A DNA stretch of 64,000 nucleotides. It comes from Thalassospira sp. MCCC 1A01428. GTDB lineage: Bacteria > Pseudomonadota > Alphaproteobacteria > Rhodospirillales > Thalassospiraceae. Location: NCBI RefSeq assembly GCF_002115825.1, contig NZ_JFJZ01000007.1, positions 1-64,000 on the forward strand, in the 5' to 3' direction. The stretch's first letter is position 1; every line of letters starts with the position of its first letter. This document shows positions 9,801 to 18,402 of this stretch, one piece after another. The translations under genes and the position numbers were made by a program. The notes beneath the pieces are model-generated. The model ran no database searches. It was not told the DNA's origin and was given only the letters and a program-made list of their open reading frames with translations.

Positions 9801-11910
9801 GTACGGGCATTTGATTGCGCCGCAAAAAGGCGATGTCGGTGTTTTGCGATCGGGCGGTGATGAAATGGCCGAGGGCAACCAGGCATCGTTAAATTCGCGC
9901 GTGTTTAAAACCGTGGCCCTTGCCAGCACAACAGTGCAGCTTGACAATACCGGTGCCGGAACCGCGCATTTTGATATCCCCGATTTTAACGGCAAGCTGC
10001 GCGTTTTTGCCGTTGCCTATAGCAATAGCGCGACGGGCAGCGGGGTTAAAAACATGCTGGTGCGTGCGCCGGTGGTGGCCGAATTATTGCCACCCCGCTT
10101 TATGGCACCGGGCGACAAGGCTGCGTTTGCCCTGCGGTTGCGCAATTTAAGCGGGGCCGAAGGGGCCTATAAGGCCACGCTTGCCACCAGTAAGGAATTA
10201 AGCGTTACCAAACCTGACTGGCAAGGTGATATCGCACGGGGACAACAGGTTGAAACCCGCTTTGATGTAACCGCCGCCCATGTGGGGCAGGCCCGCCTGA
10301 CCCTGAATATCGACGGGCCAAACGGGTATCATCAGCACCGGGTGTGGGATGTGGAAGTGCGCCCGGCCCAGCCATGGGAAACCCACAGTGGGCAACGGCA
10401 ACTGGCCGCGGGCGAAAGCCTTGATCTTGATGCGTCCTATCTTGATATGTTCCGGGCTGAAACGGCATCGCTTAATTTAAGCCTGTCGAGTGTTCCTGAA
10501 ATTGATGTGCAAAAACTGATTTCGGGGCTGGATCGTTATCCATATGGTTGCCTGGAACAGACAACCAGCCGGGCCTTTCCGTTATTGTCGTTTCGCGATG
10601 CACAGGACCGCTGGCAAGGCGTAACGTTTGATGAAGACCATCTGGATGAGAAAATTCGCGATGGCATTGAACGGGTTTTGGCCAAGCAGCGCACCGATGG
10701 CAGCTTTGGCCTGTGGGATCGCCATAGCGACCCGGAACCGTGGTTGACCGCCTATGCGACCGATTTTTTAACCGCTGCCCGGGCCAAAGGGTATGATGTG
10801 CTTGATAACCGGTTCGTCAGTGCCCTTGACTGGATGCAAAATGCGGTGCGTGCCGAACAATATTCGCCAGAGGCACGGTCCTATATGGTGCTGGTGCTGG
10901 CCCGCAATGACCGCTATTCAAAATCGGCGCTGGATTATGAAACCACCCGTCTTTTAAAGGGAAAAACCGGTTCGCTTGCCAGCGCACAGCTTGCTGCGGC
11001 ACAGGTTTTAAATGGTGGTACGGTGGATGGTTCTACCATCGACAATATAACAAATAACTTGGGAAATGACCGGCGTTACTATCGCAGTTTCGGGTCGCCC
11101 CTGCGCGATTTGGCCGCGATATTGACCTTGCCCAAACAGGTTTTTGTCAACGATCAGGAACGTCTGACATTGCTGTCATCGGTAACGGAAATGGCCGAAA
11201 CTGAAAGCTATACCAGCACCCAGGAAAAGGCCTGGTTGTTGCAGGCGGCCACCAGCATTACCGCCGGGGCGGGTAAGTCGGTATCGTTGCAAGTTAACGA
11301 TCAGCCGCCAGAGCAGGTTCAAAGTTATCACACCGGGGTGACGCCCGCTGTGTTGCAAGACCATTACACAGTTAAAAATGCAGGCAATAGCATTGTTTTT
11401 GCCAAATGGTCGGCAACCGGTATTCCGGCAAAACCTTTACCGGCCGAGGCACATGGCCTGTCGATCAAACGGCAGTATTTTGATGTTGGCGGCAAGCCAG
11501 CCCTGCTTGATAATGTGCAAACGGGGAATCGGTTAATCGTTGTGCTAACCGGGCAATCGACCAATCGTTTATCCCATCGTGCCCTGATTGCCGACTTTTT
11601 GCCTGCCGGGTTCGAGATTGAAGCCAATGCCCGTTTTCCGGAGCTGGAAAAGAAACTGAAAATTGAACCTGATACGTTATCCCCCACCGATTTTCGGGCC
11701 GAACGGGATGACCGGTTTGTTGCCGCCGTTAACCTGGGGCAGGACGAGTATGGCAACGAAAACGGTGCCGGTTTTAAACTGTTTTATGTGGTGCGGGCGG
11801 TAACGCCGGGCACATATGTGCATCCGGCGCCGTTTATTGAGGACATGTATAAACCGGGTTATTTCGCCCGTGGGGATGTGTCGCGACTTGTCGTCTCACC
11901 CGCGCACTAG
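6844..11910 (+). CDS. alpha-2-macroglobulin family protein with N-terminal LprI-like region
   Basis: A 1688-residue exported protein. A signal peptide (residues 1 to about 25, LFLFLFFLVSPVMSQA) precedes a cysteine-containing region (about 27-125, PCEKASTGLEKSICHN...LDREMATVYKQAL) resembling the DUF1311/LprI lysozyme-inhibitor domain. The rest is a bacterial alpha-2-macroglobulin: macroglobulin repeats with the typical YSDRGIYRPGEKV, and the thioester motif YGCLEQTTS with Cys1236 and Gln1239. The intact CLEQ indicates the protease-trapping type that crosslinks attacking proteases in the periplasm. GAGG about six bases before the ATG supports the start. The next gene encodes PBP1C, the usual partner, which repairs peptidoglycan after damage. 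Confidence 0.95.
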   Translation: MPGEKWLSALFLFLFFLVSPVMSQASETYRASFPCEKASTGLEKSICHNQDIAKLDREMATVYKQALGEQGDVEQVVLQTDQRAWLRNLRKSCVLTPSEKPDALSDATRTCIVENYRTRISNLQASLTGNLDLEKVTMQAEKAVSEACFAFDHDLSDDQPLDLRSYIELSPKRDYSARIADGKLCLFGLPHSQTTKVTLRKGLKGVYGFALADDVTRDVMMGARKPDIVLGTNSYVLPKSDAPVIPVTTVNLDSVNLKFYQVVERNLVSTLTANLLGREMDNWDMRRIRDEAGEEVWAGKLDIRNIPDTDIVTQIPLSEMVADFKPGLYALVATAPDDDDTWGNKPTQWVIVTDMGLSAYDGEKGLSLQVRSLRTAQPVAGAKVRLIARNNAILGETTANKDGWADFSGPLLNGKGGKEALYLTAETETGDFSFISLQESALELSDRGVSGHVPPKPLQSFLYSDRGIYRPGEKVHLGYLLRDDKADAQTGVPLTIVLYRPDGKEAFKTVQTPDDTGGGRVDIAISSAAATGKWRIAAYSDPKADPIGDLSIQVEEFVPERLEVKATTTAPYMVFGAAIPLDVQTDYLFGAPGSGLRASGSAFLQVDHHPFENRPDYYFGLQDDVAQIRKNFDEIKSNTSGYADIRVPAFEAVDLSSPLKVTLNVEVADIDGRPSRAKVSLPLRNSDSFVGLRPGFTGDSLSYGQAAKFDAIAVDADGKAIKGRELMVDWIREDRDYNWFYQGGQWQSTYEKYDMPVGHDVVTTDADGKITFDRAFDRWGYYRAVVRDPLTGSAADQTFRVGWWANGQSPDRPDQLSMSVKSTDVKPGDQIDGFVKAPFDGRLVVTVAQKNVMWRKEYDLSGDGVEFHIPVEAKWGNGAYVLATAYRPGLDQDQRGPVRSVGAQWVSFGKESRTMTVDFDLPDEVRPGTSLSVPVQATGPVVGTEKVRVNVFAVDEGILRLTGFKAPKPEQDLLGQQYLQLSYHDLYGHLIAPQKGDVGVLRSGGDEMAEGNQASLNSRVFKTVALASTTVQLDNTGAGTAHFDIPDFNGKLRVFAVAYSNSATGSGVKNMLVRAPVVAELLPPRFMAPGDKAAFALRLRNLSGAEGAYKATLATSKELSVTKPDWQGDIARGQQVETRFDVTAAHVGQARLTLNIDGPNGYHQHRVWDVEVRPAQPWETHSGQRQLAAGESLDLDASYLDMFRAETASLNLSLSSVPEIDVQKLISGLDRYPYGCLEQTTSRAFPLLSFRDAQDRWQGVTFDEDHLDEKIRDGIERVLAKQRTDGSFGLWDRHSDPEPWLTAYATDFLTAARAKGYDVLDNRFVSALDWMQNAVRAEQYSPEARSYMVLVLARNDRYSKSALDYETTRLLKGKTGSLASAQLAAAQVLNGGTVDGSTIDNITNNLGNDRRYYRSFGSPLRDLAAILTLPKQVFVNDQERLTLLSSVTEMAETESYTSTQEKAWLLQAATSITAGAGKSVSLQVNDQPPEQVQSYHTGVTPAVLQDHYTVKNAGNSIVFAKWSATGIPAKPLPAEAHGLSIKRQYFDVGGKPALLDNVQTGNRLIVVLTGQSTNRLSHRALIADFLPAGFEIEANARFPELEKKLKIEPDTLSPTDFRAERDDRFVAAVNLGQDEYGNENGAGFKLFYVVRAVTPGTYVHPAPFIEDMYKPGYFARGDVSRLVVSPAH

Positions 11911-11920
11911 GAGGCTTTCC

Positions 11921-14080
11921 ATGCCCGGTTGGCGGCCGTTTCGCAAAATCACGCCCGGACGCATCATTATGGCGGGTCTGGGCGGGGTTGCGGTGCTGGC
12001 TGTAACATTGGTGGTGCTGGACCGGGTTTTTCCGCCCAATCTGTCGCGCCTGTCGCATGTTTCAACCGTGGTTGAAGGTGAAAACGGGCGTCCTTTGCGG
12101 GTGTTTTCCACCGCGGGCGGGTTGTTGCGGCTGAAAACCACCCTGGCCGATATTGACCCGAAATATGTGCGGTTTTTAAAAAGTTACGAAGATCGCCGGT
12201 TTGACAGCCATATTGGCGTGGACCCGCTGGCTTTGGCGCGCGCGGCATGGCAATGGGTGCGGGCGGGGCATATTGTTTCGGGTGGGTCCACCCTGACAAT
12301 GCAGGTCGCCCGGTTGCTGGAGCCGCGCGACCGCACAATTTGGGCCAAAAGCATCGAGATTTTGCGGGCGATGCAACTGGAATGGCATTTTTCCAAAACC
12401 GGTATTTTAAACATGTATGCAACGCTGGCCCCGTTTGGCGGGCGCGTTGAAGGGGTGCGCAGTGCGGCGAATGTTTATTTTCAAAAAGATCCCGGCCATT
12501 TAACCATTGCCGAAGCTGCGTTGTTAACGGTTTTGCCGCAATCGCCATCGTTGTTGCGGCCAGACCGTTTTGCCGGGCAGGCCCTGCAGGCGCGCGCCAA
12601 GGTATTGCAGCGTTTGCGAAACGATAATGAAATTACCGCAGCCGAATATCAACAGGCGCTGGGCGAGCCGATACCCCGGCAACAATATGCCATGCCCCTG
12701 CTGGCACCGCATCTGGCAGAAAGGCTGGCGGCGCAATACCCGGATCAGAACCGGATCGTAACCACCATTGAACCGTGGTTGCAGGCCGACATGCAAAAGC
12801 TGGTGGAATATTACGGGGTTAGTGTTGCGCGTGACCGCTCGCTTGCGGTGGTTGTGGTTGAAAACAAAACCGGCAAGGTTCGCGCCCATTTGGGGTCCCG
12901 CGATTATCTGGATCGGCCCAGTCATGGCTTTGTTGATATGACCCGCGCCATCCGGTCGCCCGGTTCAACCCTGAAACCATTTATTTATGCGCTGTCATTT
13001 GACGATCATCAAACCCATCCGCAAACCCTGATCTGGGATCGGGCGATTGCCGATGGCGGTTATCGGCCTTCCAATTTTGATCATAACGAAGCGGGTGAAA
13101 TCAGCATTGCCGATGCGTTGCGCTTTAGCCTGAATATTCCGGCAGTTAAGGTTCTGGGGCGGTACGGGCCGATCCGGTTTAGCGAAACAATGCGTAAAAA
13201 CGGGCTGGAATTAAGCCTTCCGGGGGATGCGGCGGTGCCAAACCTTGCCATTGCCCTTGGCGGTGTCGGGGTGAAACTTGATGATTTAACAGGGCTTTAC
13301 CGTGGCCTTGCGACAGACCGCAAAAACTGCCCGCTGCAATATTTACGCGATGAAAAACCGGCACCCTGCCTGTCCCCGCACGAGATGTTTTCGCCCCAAA
13401 CCCAAAAATGGATTACCGGTATTTTGCAAAATACCCCCAGGCCCGATGGATACCGGGCGCAAGCAACCTTAAACCCGGCACCAATTGCCTTTAAAACCGG
13501 AACATCCTATGGGTTTCGCGATGCGTGGGCGTTTGGTTATAACGCCGATTACACTGTGGGGGTGTGGGTCGGCAAGGCGTCCGGGCAGCCAAGCCCCAGC
13601 CAAACCGGGCTAAGCAGTGCGGCACCGTTGTTATTTTCCGTGTTTGAAAAACTGCCGCGTTTGTCGCGTATTCATAATGTGGACGCAGACGAAAGCTGGA
13701 AAAAACCGGCACCGGACGGCTTGAAATATTTTGCCCCTAACCGCGCGCAGCAAAACCAGCTTGCCGTAAATGTCCTTGATATTGAATTTCCAGCCGACGA
13801 TGCCCTGTTCTTGCTGGGCGATATTGCCCGGCGGGGTGTGGTTTTACGCGCCCGAAACGGGGTGCGGCCTTTAATCTGGATGGTAAATGGTGTTCCGCTG
13901 CCATCGGATCCATGGAAAAGGTCGGCGCGCTGGAAACCTTCGGAACCCGGCTTTTACGATATTACCGTGCTCGATAAAAACGCCGATGCGAGCCATCGCC
14001 AGGTTACAATCCGGGCAAATGCACCCCAGCGCAGCACGATCAGTCAGGTTTCAATATCATCAGTTAAAAACAGGCCGTGA
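11921..14080 (+). CDS. pbpC: penicillin-binding protein 1C
   Basis: A 719-residue bifunctional peptidoglycan synthase. There is a membrane anchor near residues 15-35, then a family-51 transglycosylase domain with EDRRFDSHIGVDP and GGSTLTMQVARLL. The transpeptidase domain has SPGSTLKPF (Ser349, Lys352), FSLNIPAVK and KTGTSYGFRDAW. The C-terminal 90 residues match the BiPBP_C domain seen in PBP1C. AGGAGG at 11909-11914 overlaps the stop of the alpha-2-macroglobulin gene, six bases before this ATG. An upstream in-frame start inside the previous gene is therefore unlikely. The two genes clearly form an operon for periplasmic defence and wall repair. Confidence 0.95.
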   Translation: MPGWRPFRKITPGRIIMAGLGGVAVLAVTLVVLDRVFPPNLSRLSHVSTVVEGENGRPLRVFSTAGGLLRLKTTLADIDPKYVRFLKSYEDRRFDSHIGVDPLALARAAWQWVRAGHIVSGGSTLTMQVARLLEPRDRTIWAKSIEILRAMQLEWHFSKTGILNMYATLAPFGGRVEGVRSAANVYFQKDPGHLTIAEAALLTVLPQSPSLLRPDRFAGQALQARAKVLQRLRNDNEITAAEYQQALGEPIPRQQYAMPLLAPHLAERLAAQYPDQNRIVTTIEPWLQADMQKLVEYYGVSVARDRSLAVVVVENKTGKVRAHLGSRDYLDRPSHGFVDMTRAIRSPGSTLKPFIYALSFDDHQTHPQTLIWDRAIADGGYRPSNFDHNEAGEISIADALRFSLNIPAVKVLGRYGPIRFSETMRKNGLELSLPGDAAVPNLAIALGGVGVKLDDLTGLYRGLATDRKNCPLQYLRDEKPAPCLSPHEMFSPQTQKWITGILQNTPRPDGYRAQATLNPAPIAFKTGTSYGFRDAWAFGYNADYTVGVWVGKASGQPSPSQTGLSSAAPLLFSVFEKLPRLSRIHNVDADESWKKPAPDGLKYFAPNRAQQNQLAVNVLDIEFPADDALFLLGDIARRGVVLRARNGVRPLIWMVNGVPLPSDPWKRSARWKPSEPGFYDITVLDKNADASHRQVTIRANAPQRSTISQVSISSVKNRP

Positions 14081-14231
14081 ACCGTTGGATAGTGGTTGGC
14101 GCCAAGCTGATTGATAAGTAATATTGATAGAAATTATTGATTAATATTGCCGCATAATGGAATAGTTGAAATCGGCTATGCTTGGCTGAACCGGCCACCA
14201 CCAAGGTGGCCTGCATGTCAGGAGGAACGCC

Positions 14232-15113
14232 ATGTTTGAGGGTTTTCGGGAAGAAATAATTTCTGGCGAGGGTGCCGATATTTTTGTGCGCCATGGGGGC
14301 AAGGCGGATGGGCCGGGATTGTTGCTGTTGCATGGTTACCCGCAAACATCGGCAATGTGGCACAAGGTCGCGCCGCAACTGGCCGATAAATACCATGTGG
14401 TTTGTGCCGATTTGCGTGGTTATGGCCGGTCATCAAAGCCGCAAACCGATGCGCAACACAGCCCCTATTCCAAGCGGTCGATGGCGGCCGATATGGTGCA
14501 GGTAATGGCGCAACTGGGCCACAGCCGGTTTTATGTTGGTGCGCATGACCGGGGCGCGCGGGTTGCCCATCGCATGGGCATGGACCATGCCGGGGTGGTT
14601 CAGGCGATTGCGATGCTGGACATTGCGCCAACCCGTGAAATGTACCGCGAAACCGACGACGCCTTTGCGTGCGCCTATTGGCACTGGTTTTATTTAATTC
14701 AGCCCGCCCCGTTTCCTGAAACCATGATTGGCGGCGACCCGGATGCCTATTGGAAATTTAAATGCAAGGCACAAAGTGCGGGGGCATCGCCCTTTGCCCC
14801 CGAAGCCCTGGATGAATATTTGACCCTGTTTCGCAATCCCGATGTGATCCATGCCAGTTGCGAGGATTACCGGGCCGCAGCCAGCATTGATATTGCCCAT
14901 GATGACGCCGATGGCGACCGTAAGCTGGCGATGCCGTTATTGGCAATCTGGGGCGGACGTGGGGTGATCGAGCGGTGTTTTGATGCCCTGGCTTTGTGGC
15001 GCGAACGGGCCGACAACGTTACCGGTTTTGCCTTGCCCGCCGGGCATTACCTGGCCGAGGAAATCCCCGATCAGGTGGCGGCGCATTTTCGCGAATTTTT
15101 TGATCAACATTAA
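14232..15113 (+). CDS. alpha/beta hydrolase, haloacetate (fluoroacetate) dehalogenase-like
   Basis: A 293-residue alpha/beta hydrolase. The oxyanion motif HGYPQTSAMW, DLRGYGRSSKP, nucleophile elbow AHDRGARVAHRM (Asp106) and catalytic histidine in AGHYLAEE (His272) are all visible. Asp as nucleophile with DRGAR, plus YWHWFYLIQPAP (His151, Trp152), follows the fluoroacetate dehalogenase pattern, in which His and Trp help to stabilise the leaving halide. Substrate is inferred from these residues only; epoxide hydrolases are close relatives. AGGAGG lies seven bases before the ATG. A LysR-type regulator gene follows 44 bases downstream on the same strand and may control it. Confidence 0.85.
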   Translation: MFEGFREEIISGEGADIFVRHGGKADGPGLLLLHGYPQTSAMWHKVAPQLADKYHVVCADLRGYGRSSKPQTDAQHSPYSKRSMAADMVQVMAQLGHSRFYVGAHDRGARVAHRMGMDHAGVVQAIAMLDIAPTREMYRETDDAFACAYWHWFYLIQPAPFPETMIGGDPDAYWKFKCKAQSAGASPFAPEALDEYLTLFRNPDVIHASCEDYRAAASIDIAHDDADGDRKLAMPLLAIWGGRGVIERCFDALALWRERADNVTGFALPAGHYLAEEIPDQVAAHFREFFDQH

Positions 15114-15157
15114 CTGCCCTGCAATATGCTGCGGGCTGGCTATTACGCGGGATGAAA

Positions 15158-16099
15158 ATGGAATTTAGACAGCTACAGTGTTTTGTGGCCGTGGCCGAAG
15201 AACTGCATTTTCGCCGTGCGGCTGTCCGCCTTGGTCTCAGCCAGCCTGCCTTGTCGGCCAGTCTGGCCACACTGGAAGCCGATTTGGGCTTTGCGCTTTT
15301 TTTTCGCACCACCCGGCAGGTCAGCCTCACACAGGCCGGGGCGGTGTTTTTAAAAGATGTGCGCCAGATTTTGCGCAACATTGATGCCGCTAAACGCCAT
15401 GCCCGCGAAGTTGCCCATGCTGCCGTGCCGTCCATTCGGGTGGGCGGGGTCGATGAAGCGATTGTAACCCTGGTGCCTGCCTTGATGGCGCAGTTTCGTG
15501 CGCTTTACCCTGATATCCATTTGCAAATTCAGGAAGTTTCATCATCGGGCCGCAATGTGCAGGCATTGGAGGCCCACCGCGCCGACGTGGTGTTTATTCG
15601 CGAAAATGTAAACAACGATTTTGTTGAAAGCCGATTGCTTTATCGCCAGCGTATTATGGTGGCCTTGCCCGTGCCCCGGCCTGATAAACGCGGTGGATGG
15701 CAACATGACATTGGCCAATATGATAAAATAACACCGGCACAGTTGGCGCGCTGCCCGTTGATCGGCTTTCCCCGCCATGCCCGGCCCTTGCTGCATGATC
15801 TGGTAATGAGCAGCCTGGCCGACATCGAAACCCCGCCCGAAGTTACCTGCGAAGTAATTGATAAATCTACCATGCTGCAACTGGTCCGCCAGGAGGTGGG
15901 CGTGGCACTGGTGCCTGAATGGGCGCAAACCATTGCCCCTGCCGGGGTGATGTTTCGCCCTTATGGCGACCCGGTTTTGGAATTGCCGCTTTATATTGCG
16001 TGGCGCAAACGCGGTTATTCAGCGCAACTGGGGCAGTTTATTGACTTGGCCAGCAAGGTTTGCGCCGTTCGACATTCAAGCAATACCCCGCCTGACTGA
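15158..16099 (+). CDS. LysR-family transcriptional regulator
   Basis: A 313-residue regulator with an N-terminal winged helix-turn-helix (MEFRQLQCFVAVAEELHF, AVRLGLSQPALSASLATLE) and a periplasmic-binding-protein-like effector domain from about residue 90. The ATG at 15158 is preferred over one two codons upstream, since GCGGG is spaced six bases from it. It sits directly behind the dehalogenase-like gene and is convergent with the TRAP transporter genes. The target and inducer cannot be read from sequence. Regulation of the adjacent hydrolase gene is the simplest guess, although LysR regulators more often lie divergent to their targets. Confidence 0.9.
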   Translation: MEFRQLQCFVAVAEELHFRRAAVRLGLSQPALSASLATLEADLGFALFFRTTRQVSLTQAGAVFLKDVRQILRNIDAAKRHAREVAHAAVPSIRVGGVDEAIVTLVPALMAQFRALYPDIHLQIQEVSSSGRNVQALEAHRADVVFIRENVNNDFVESRLLYRQRIMVALPVPRPDKRGGWQHDIGQYDKITPAQLARCPLIGFPRHARPLLHDLVMSSLADIETPPEVTCEVIDKSTMLQLVRQEVGVALVPEWAQTIAPAGVMFRPYGDPVLELPLYIAWRKRGYSAQLGQFIDLASKVCAVRHSSNTPPD

Positions 16100-16185
16100 T
16101 TAAAAGCGATCCGTCGTTCTTACCTGGTGGACGGGCTTTTTGCGGGTGATGCTGGTCGATATTGACAGATGCTTCTGCATGACAA

Positions 16186-16215
16186 ACGGGCGGGATGCTG
16201 TGCAATCCCGCCCGT
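16186..16215. terminator. hairpin between convergent lysR and dctM
   Basis: Perfect 11-bp stem (ACGGGCGGGAT with ATCCCGCCCGT) and 8-base loop between two convergent genes. T runs are short on both sides, so termination in both directions is inferred from position. Confidence 0.6.
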
Positions 16216-16260
16216 CTGGTTTTGGTTGGTATTAAAACAATACCGCGTGGCTGTGTGTGC

Positions 16261-17568
16261 TTATCGCCCGGTGATGCCGGGGAAGATGATCAGAATGGCG
16301 ACAGCTAAAACCTGCAGGCAAATGAAAGGCACAAGAGACTTGAAAATTGTGCCAAGCGAGATGTCGGGCGGTGCCACCGATTTAAGATAAAACGCAGCCG
16401 GGCCAAAAGGCGGCGACAGAAAGCTGACCTGCATGTTCATGGCAAAAACCACCCCGAACCAGATCGGATCAAAACCCAGATCTTTCACGATGGGCACAAA
16501 AATCGGCATGGTCAGCAAGGCAATGCCAACCCAGTCCAGGAACATGCCAAGGATGAACAGAATCAGCATCATAAACAGGATGACAACCATCGGTTCATCG
16601 GAAATGCCCGTGATCAGACCGGATACGAAATCAATGCCGCCCATCAGGTTGAACACGCCAACCAGGGCCGATGCGCCAATGCCGATCCAGACAATCATGC
16701 CGCAGGTTGTCAGGGTTTGCATCGCTGCACCCTTTAGCATGGACAGGGAAAATTCACCGCGCAGCATGGTTGATGCAATCACGCCGGCAACGCCGACGGC
16801 CGAGGCTTCGGTAACCGACGCAATCCCGCCATAGATTGACCCCAGCACGCAAAAAACAACAACCATGGGCAAAAACAGCCCTTTAAGCAGGCGCAGTTTT
16901 TCTTCGGTGGGAATGGTTTCTGTCCGGGGTGGGGGGGCAATATCCTTGCCGAAATAACAGCGAAACAGAACATAGGCGACATAAAAGCCCGCCAGCATAA
17001 AGCCGGGAATAAACGCCGATGTAAACAGGTCGCCAATCGAGACATTGGCGGTCAGGCCGTAAATGATCAACACGATCGAGGGCGGGACCATCGTGCCGAG
17101 CGAACCACCGGCACAAACCACGCCAATCGCCAGGTTTTTGTCATATCCCTGCCGCAGCATCTGGGGCAGGGCGATCATGCCCAGCAACACAATTTCACCG
17201 CCGATAATGCCGCTCATGGCGGCCAGAATAACGGCGACGAAAATGGTTTGTACGGCAACCCCGCCTTTTAACCGGCCGCCAAACAGGCGCATGGCCTCGA
17301 ACAGATCCTTTGCAATGCCGGATCGGTCAAGAAGGGCGGCCATCAGCACAAACATCGGTACTGATACAAAAACGAAAGACGAAACAAAGGAATATACCCG
17401 GCTGGTAATAAGCGGCACCGCCATGGGGCCAAACCAGCCAATGGTAAATAACAGGGCGACCAGCAGGGTAACAAACGCCAGCGGCATGCCGGTCAGCAAA
17501 AAGCCGATCAGCATGACAAACATTGCCAGCGTGCCGTATTCAATGCCCAGTGATTGCAAATGTAACAT
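16261..17568 (-). CDS. TRAP transporter large permease (DctM-like)
   Basis: A 435-residue membrane protein with about a dozen hydrophobic segments. It is the ion-coupled translocation subunit of a tripartite ATP-independent periplasmic transporter. Family motifs include GMPLAFVTLL near residue 27, VPMFVLMAALLDRSGIAKDLF, GSLGTMVPPSIVLIIYG and FLSPPFGPAAFYL near the C-terminus. AGGA nine bases before the ATG supports the start. It is the last gene of the gntK-dctP-dctQ-dctM unit, 62 bases after the small permease. The neighbouring gluconokinase suggests a sugar-acid substrate such as gluconate, which is inference from context. Confidence 0.95.
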   Translation of the reverse strand: MLHLQSLGIEYGTLAMFVMLIGFLLTGMPLAFVTLLVALLFTIGWFGPMAVPLITSRVYSFVSSFVFVSVPMFVLMAALLDRSGIAKDLFEAMRLFGGRLKGGVAVQTIFVAVILAAMSGIIGGEIVLLGMIALPQMLRQGYDKNLAIGVVCAGGSLGTMVPPSIVLIIYGLTANVSIGDLFTSAFIPGFMLAGFYVAYVLFRCYFGKDIAPPPRTETIPTEEKLRLLKGLFLPMVVVFCVLGSIYGGIASVTEASAVGVAGVIASTMLRGEFSLSMLKGAAMQTLTTCGMIVWIGIGASALVGVFNLMGGIDFVSGLITGISDEPMVVILFMMLILFILGMFLDWVGIALLTMPIFVPIVKDLGFDPIWFGVVFAMNMQVSFLSPPFGPAAFYLKSVAPPDISLGTIFKSLVPFICLQVLAVAILIIFPGITGR

Positions 17569-17630
17569 GGAGAATTATCCTGGTGCGCCAGATGCGCAGG
17601 AAATGGGACATGGGACGATGAAGGGCGCGA

Positions 17631-18260
17631 TTAACGCGGCACCGTGGCATCGTTTGCGGAGACGTCCAGTTTTTGCCGGGCATAATTATATGCCAAAATC
17701 AGAAACTGAATGGTCAGCGCCACCATGATGACCAGCATGAAAATTTTTAAAATGGCCGGAAAAGGCGGGTTCCATGCACTGCCACTGGTTTCGAGGCGAA
17801 TACCGCCATTTGGCGAAAATGCTGCACGTTTCACCATCAGCCAGGCCGCAAACGCAAAAAATCCCGACGAAACCGCGCAGATCAGGGAAATGACGATGTT
17901 AAGGATACGCCGTGCTTTGGGGCTGACCATGTCGTAAATGATGACAACCCGGATATGCTGATTGCGTGATGCACAAAACAGTCCGGCAAACACAAAACCC
18001 ATGGCACATAAAAATGTGGTGGTTTCGTGCGCCCAGATCGTGGGGGCATTGAAAATATGGCGCATGCAGATTTCAAAAATAAGCGCGGCCATCGAACACA
18101 GAAAGCCAATGGCAAATATGGACCCGAGATAATTGACGCAGCGGCCAAAAAGGCCTGATTCCGCAGGCATGACAGCGCGGTTATCGTCGATCAGCTCGGC
18201 CACGTCCCCTTCGGAGGTGCCAAGTGGGGTATGGGGGTCGCTGTGGGGCGTATTGGTCAT
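17631..18260 (-). CDS. TRAP transporter small permease (DctQ-like)
   Basis: A 209-residue protein with a polar 45-residue N-terminus and four membrane segments at about residues 47-68, 80-105, 120-145 and 170-195, the usual DctQ topology. WAHETTTFLCAMGFVFAG and RNQHIRVV are typical family stretches. It forms the integral membrane complex with the large permease encoded next. AAGGA about eight bases before the ATG marks the start. It lies between the binding-protein gene and the large-permease gene, behind a strong hairpin that may lower its expression relative to the binding protein. Confidence 0.92.
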   Translation of the reverse strand: MTNTPHSDPHTPLGTSEGDVAELIDDNRAVMPAESGLFGRCVNYLGSIFAIGFLCSMAALIFEICMRHIFNAPTIWAHETTTFLCAMGFVFAGLFCASRNQHIRVVIIYDMVSPKARRILNIVISLICAVSSGFFAFAAWLMVKRAAFSPNGGIRLETSGSAWNPPFPAILKIFMLVIMVALTIQFLILAYNYARQKLDVSANDATVPR

Positions 18261-18360
18261 GGAACCATTCCTTAAACGAGGGAATCTCGCGGGGCAGGCT
18301 GCATCTGGTTTGGGCCGTTGACTGTTGGAAAATCACCTGCAACAGCACCAGAATGCGATA

Positions 18361-18388
18361 CCCCCGGCCCGATATGTCAGGCCGGGGG
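18361..18388 (-). terminator. strong hairpin in the dctP-dctQ intergenic region
   Basis: Perfect 9-bp G/C stem (CCCCCGGCC with GGCCGGGGG) and 10-base loop, just downstream of dctP. It has no clear T run on the transcribed strand. Such hairpins after binding-protein genes usually stabilise the upstream mRNA or attenuate read-through into the permease genes. Confidence 0.6.
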
Positions 18389-18402
18389 ACATTTTAGTCG
18401 TA

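Noticed and set aside
17063-17728. 221-codon open frame opposite dctM/dctQ
   Set aside because: Shadow of the permease genes; its product is Arg/Thr/Met-rich without family resemblance.
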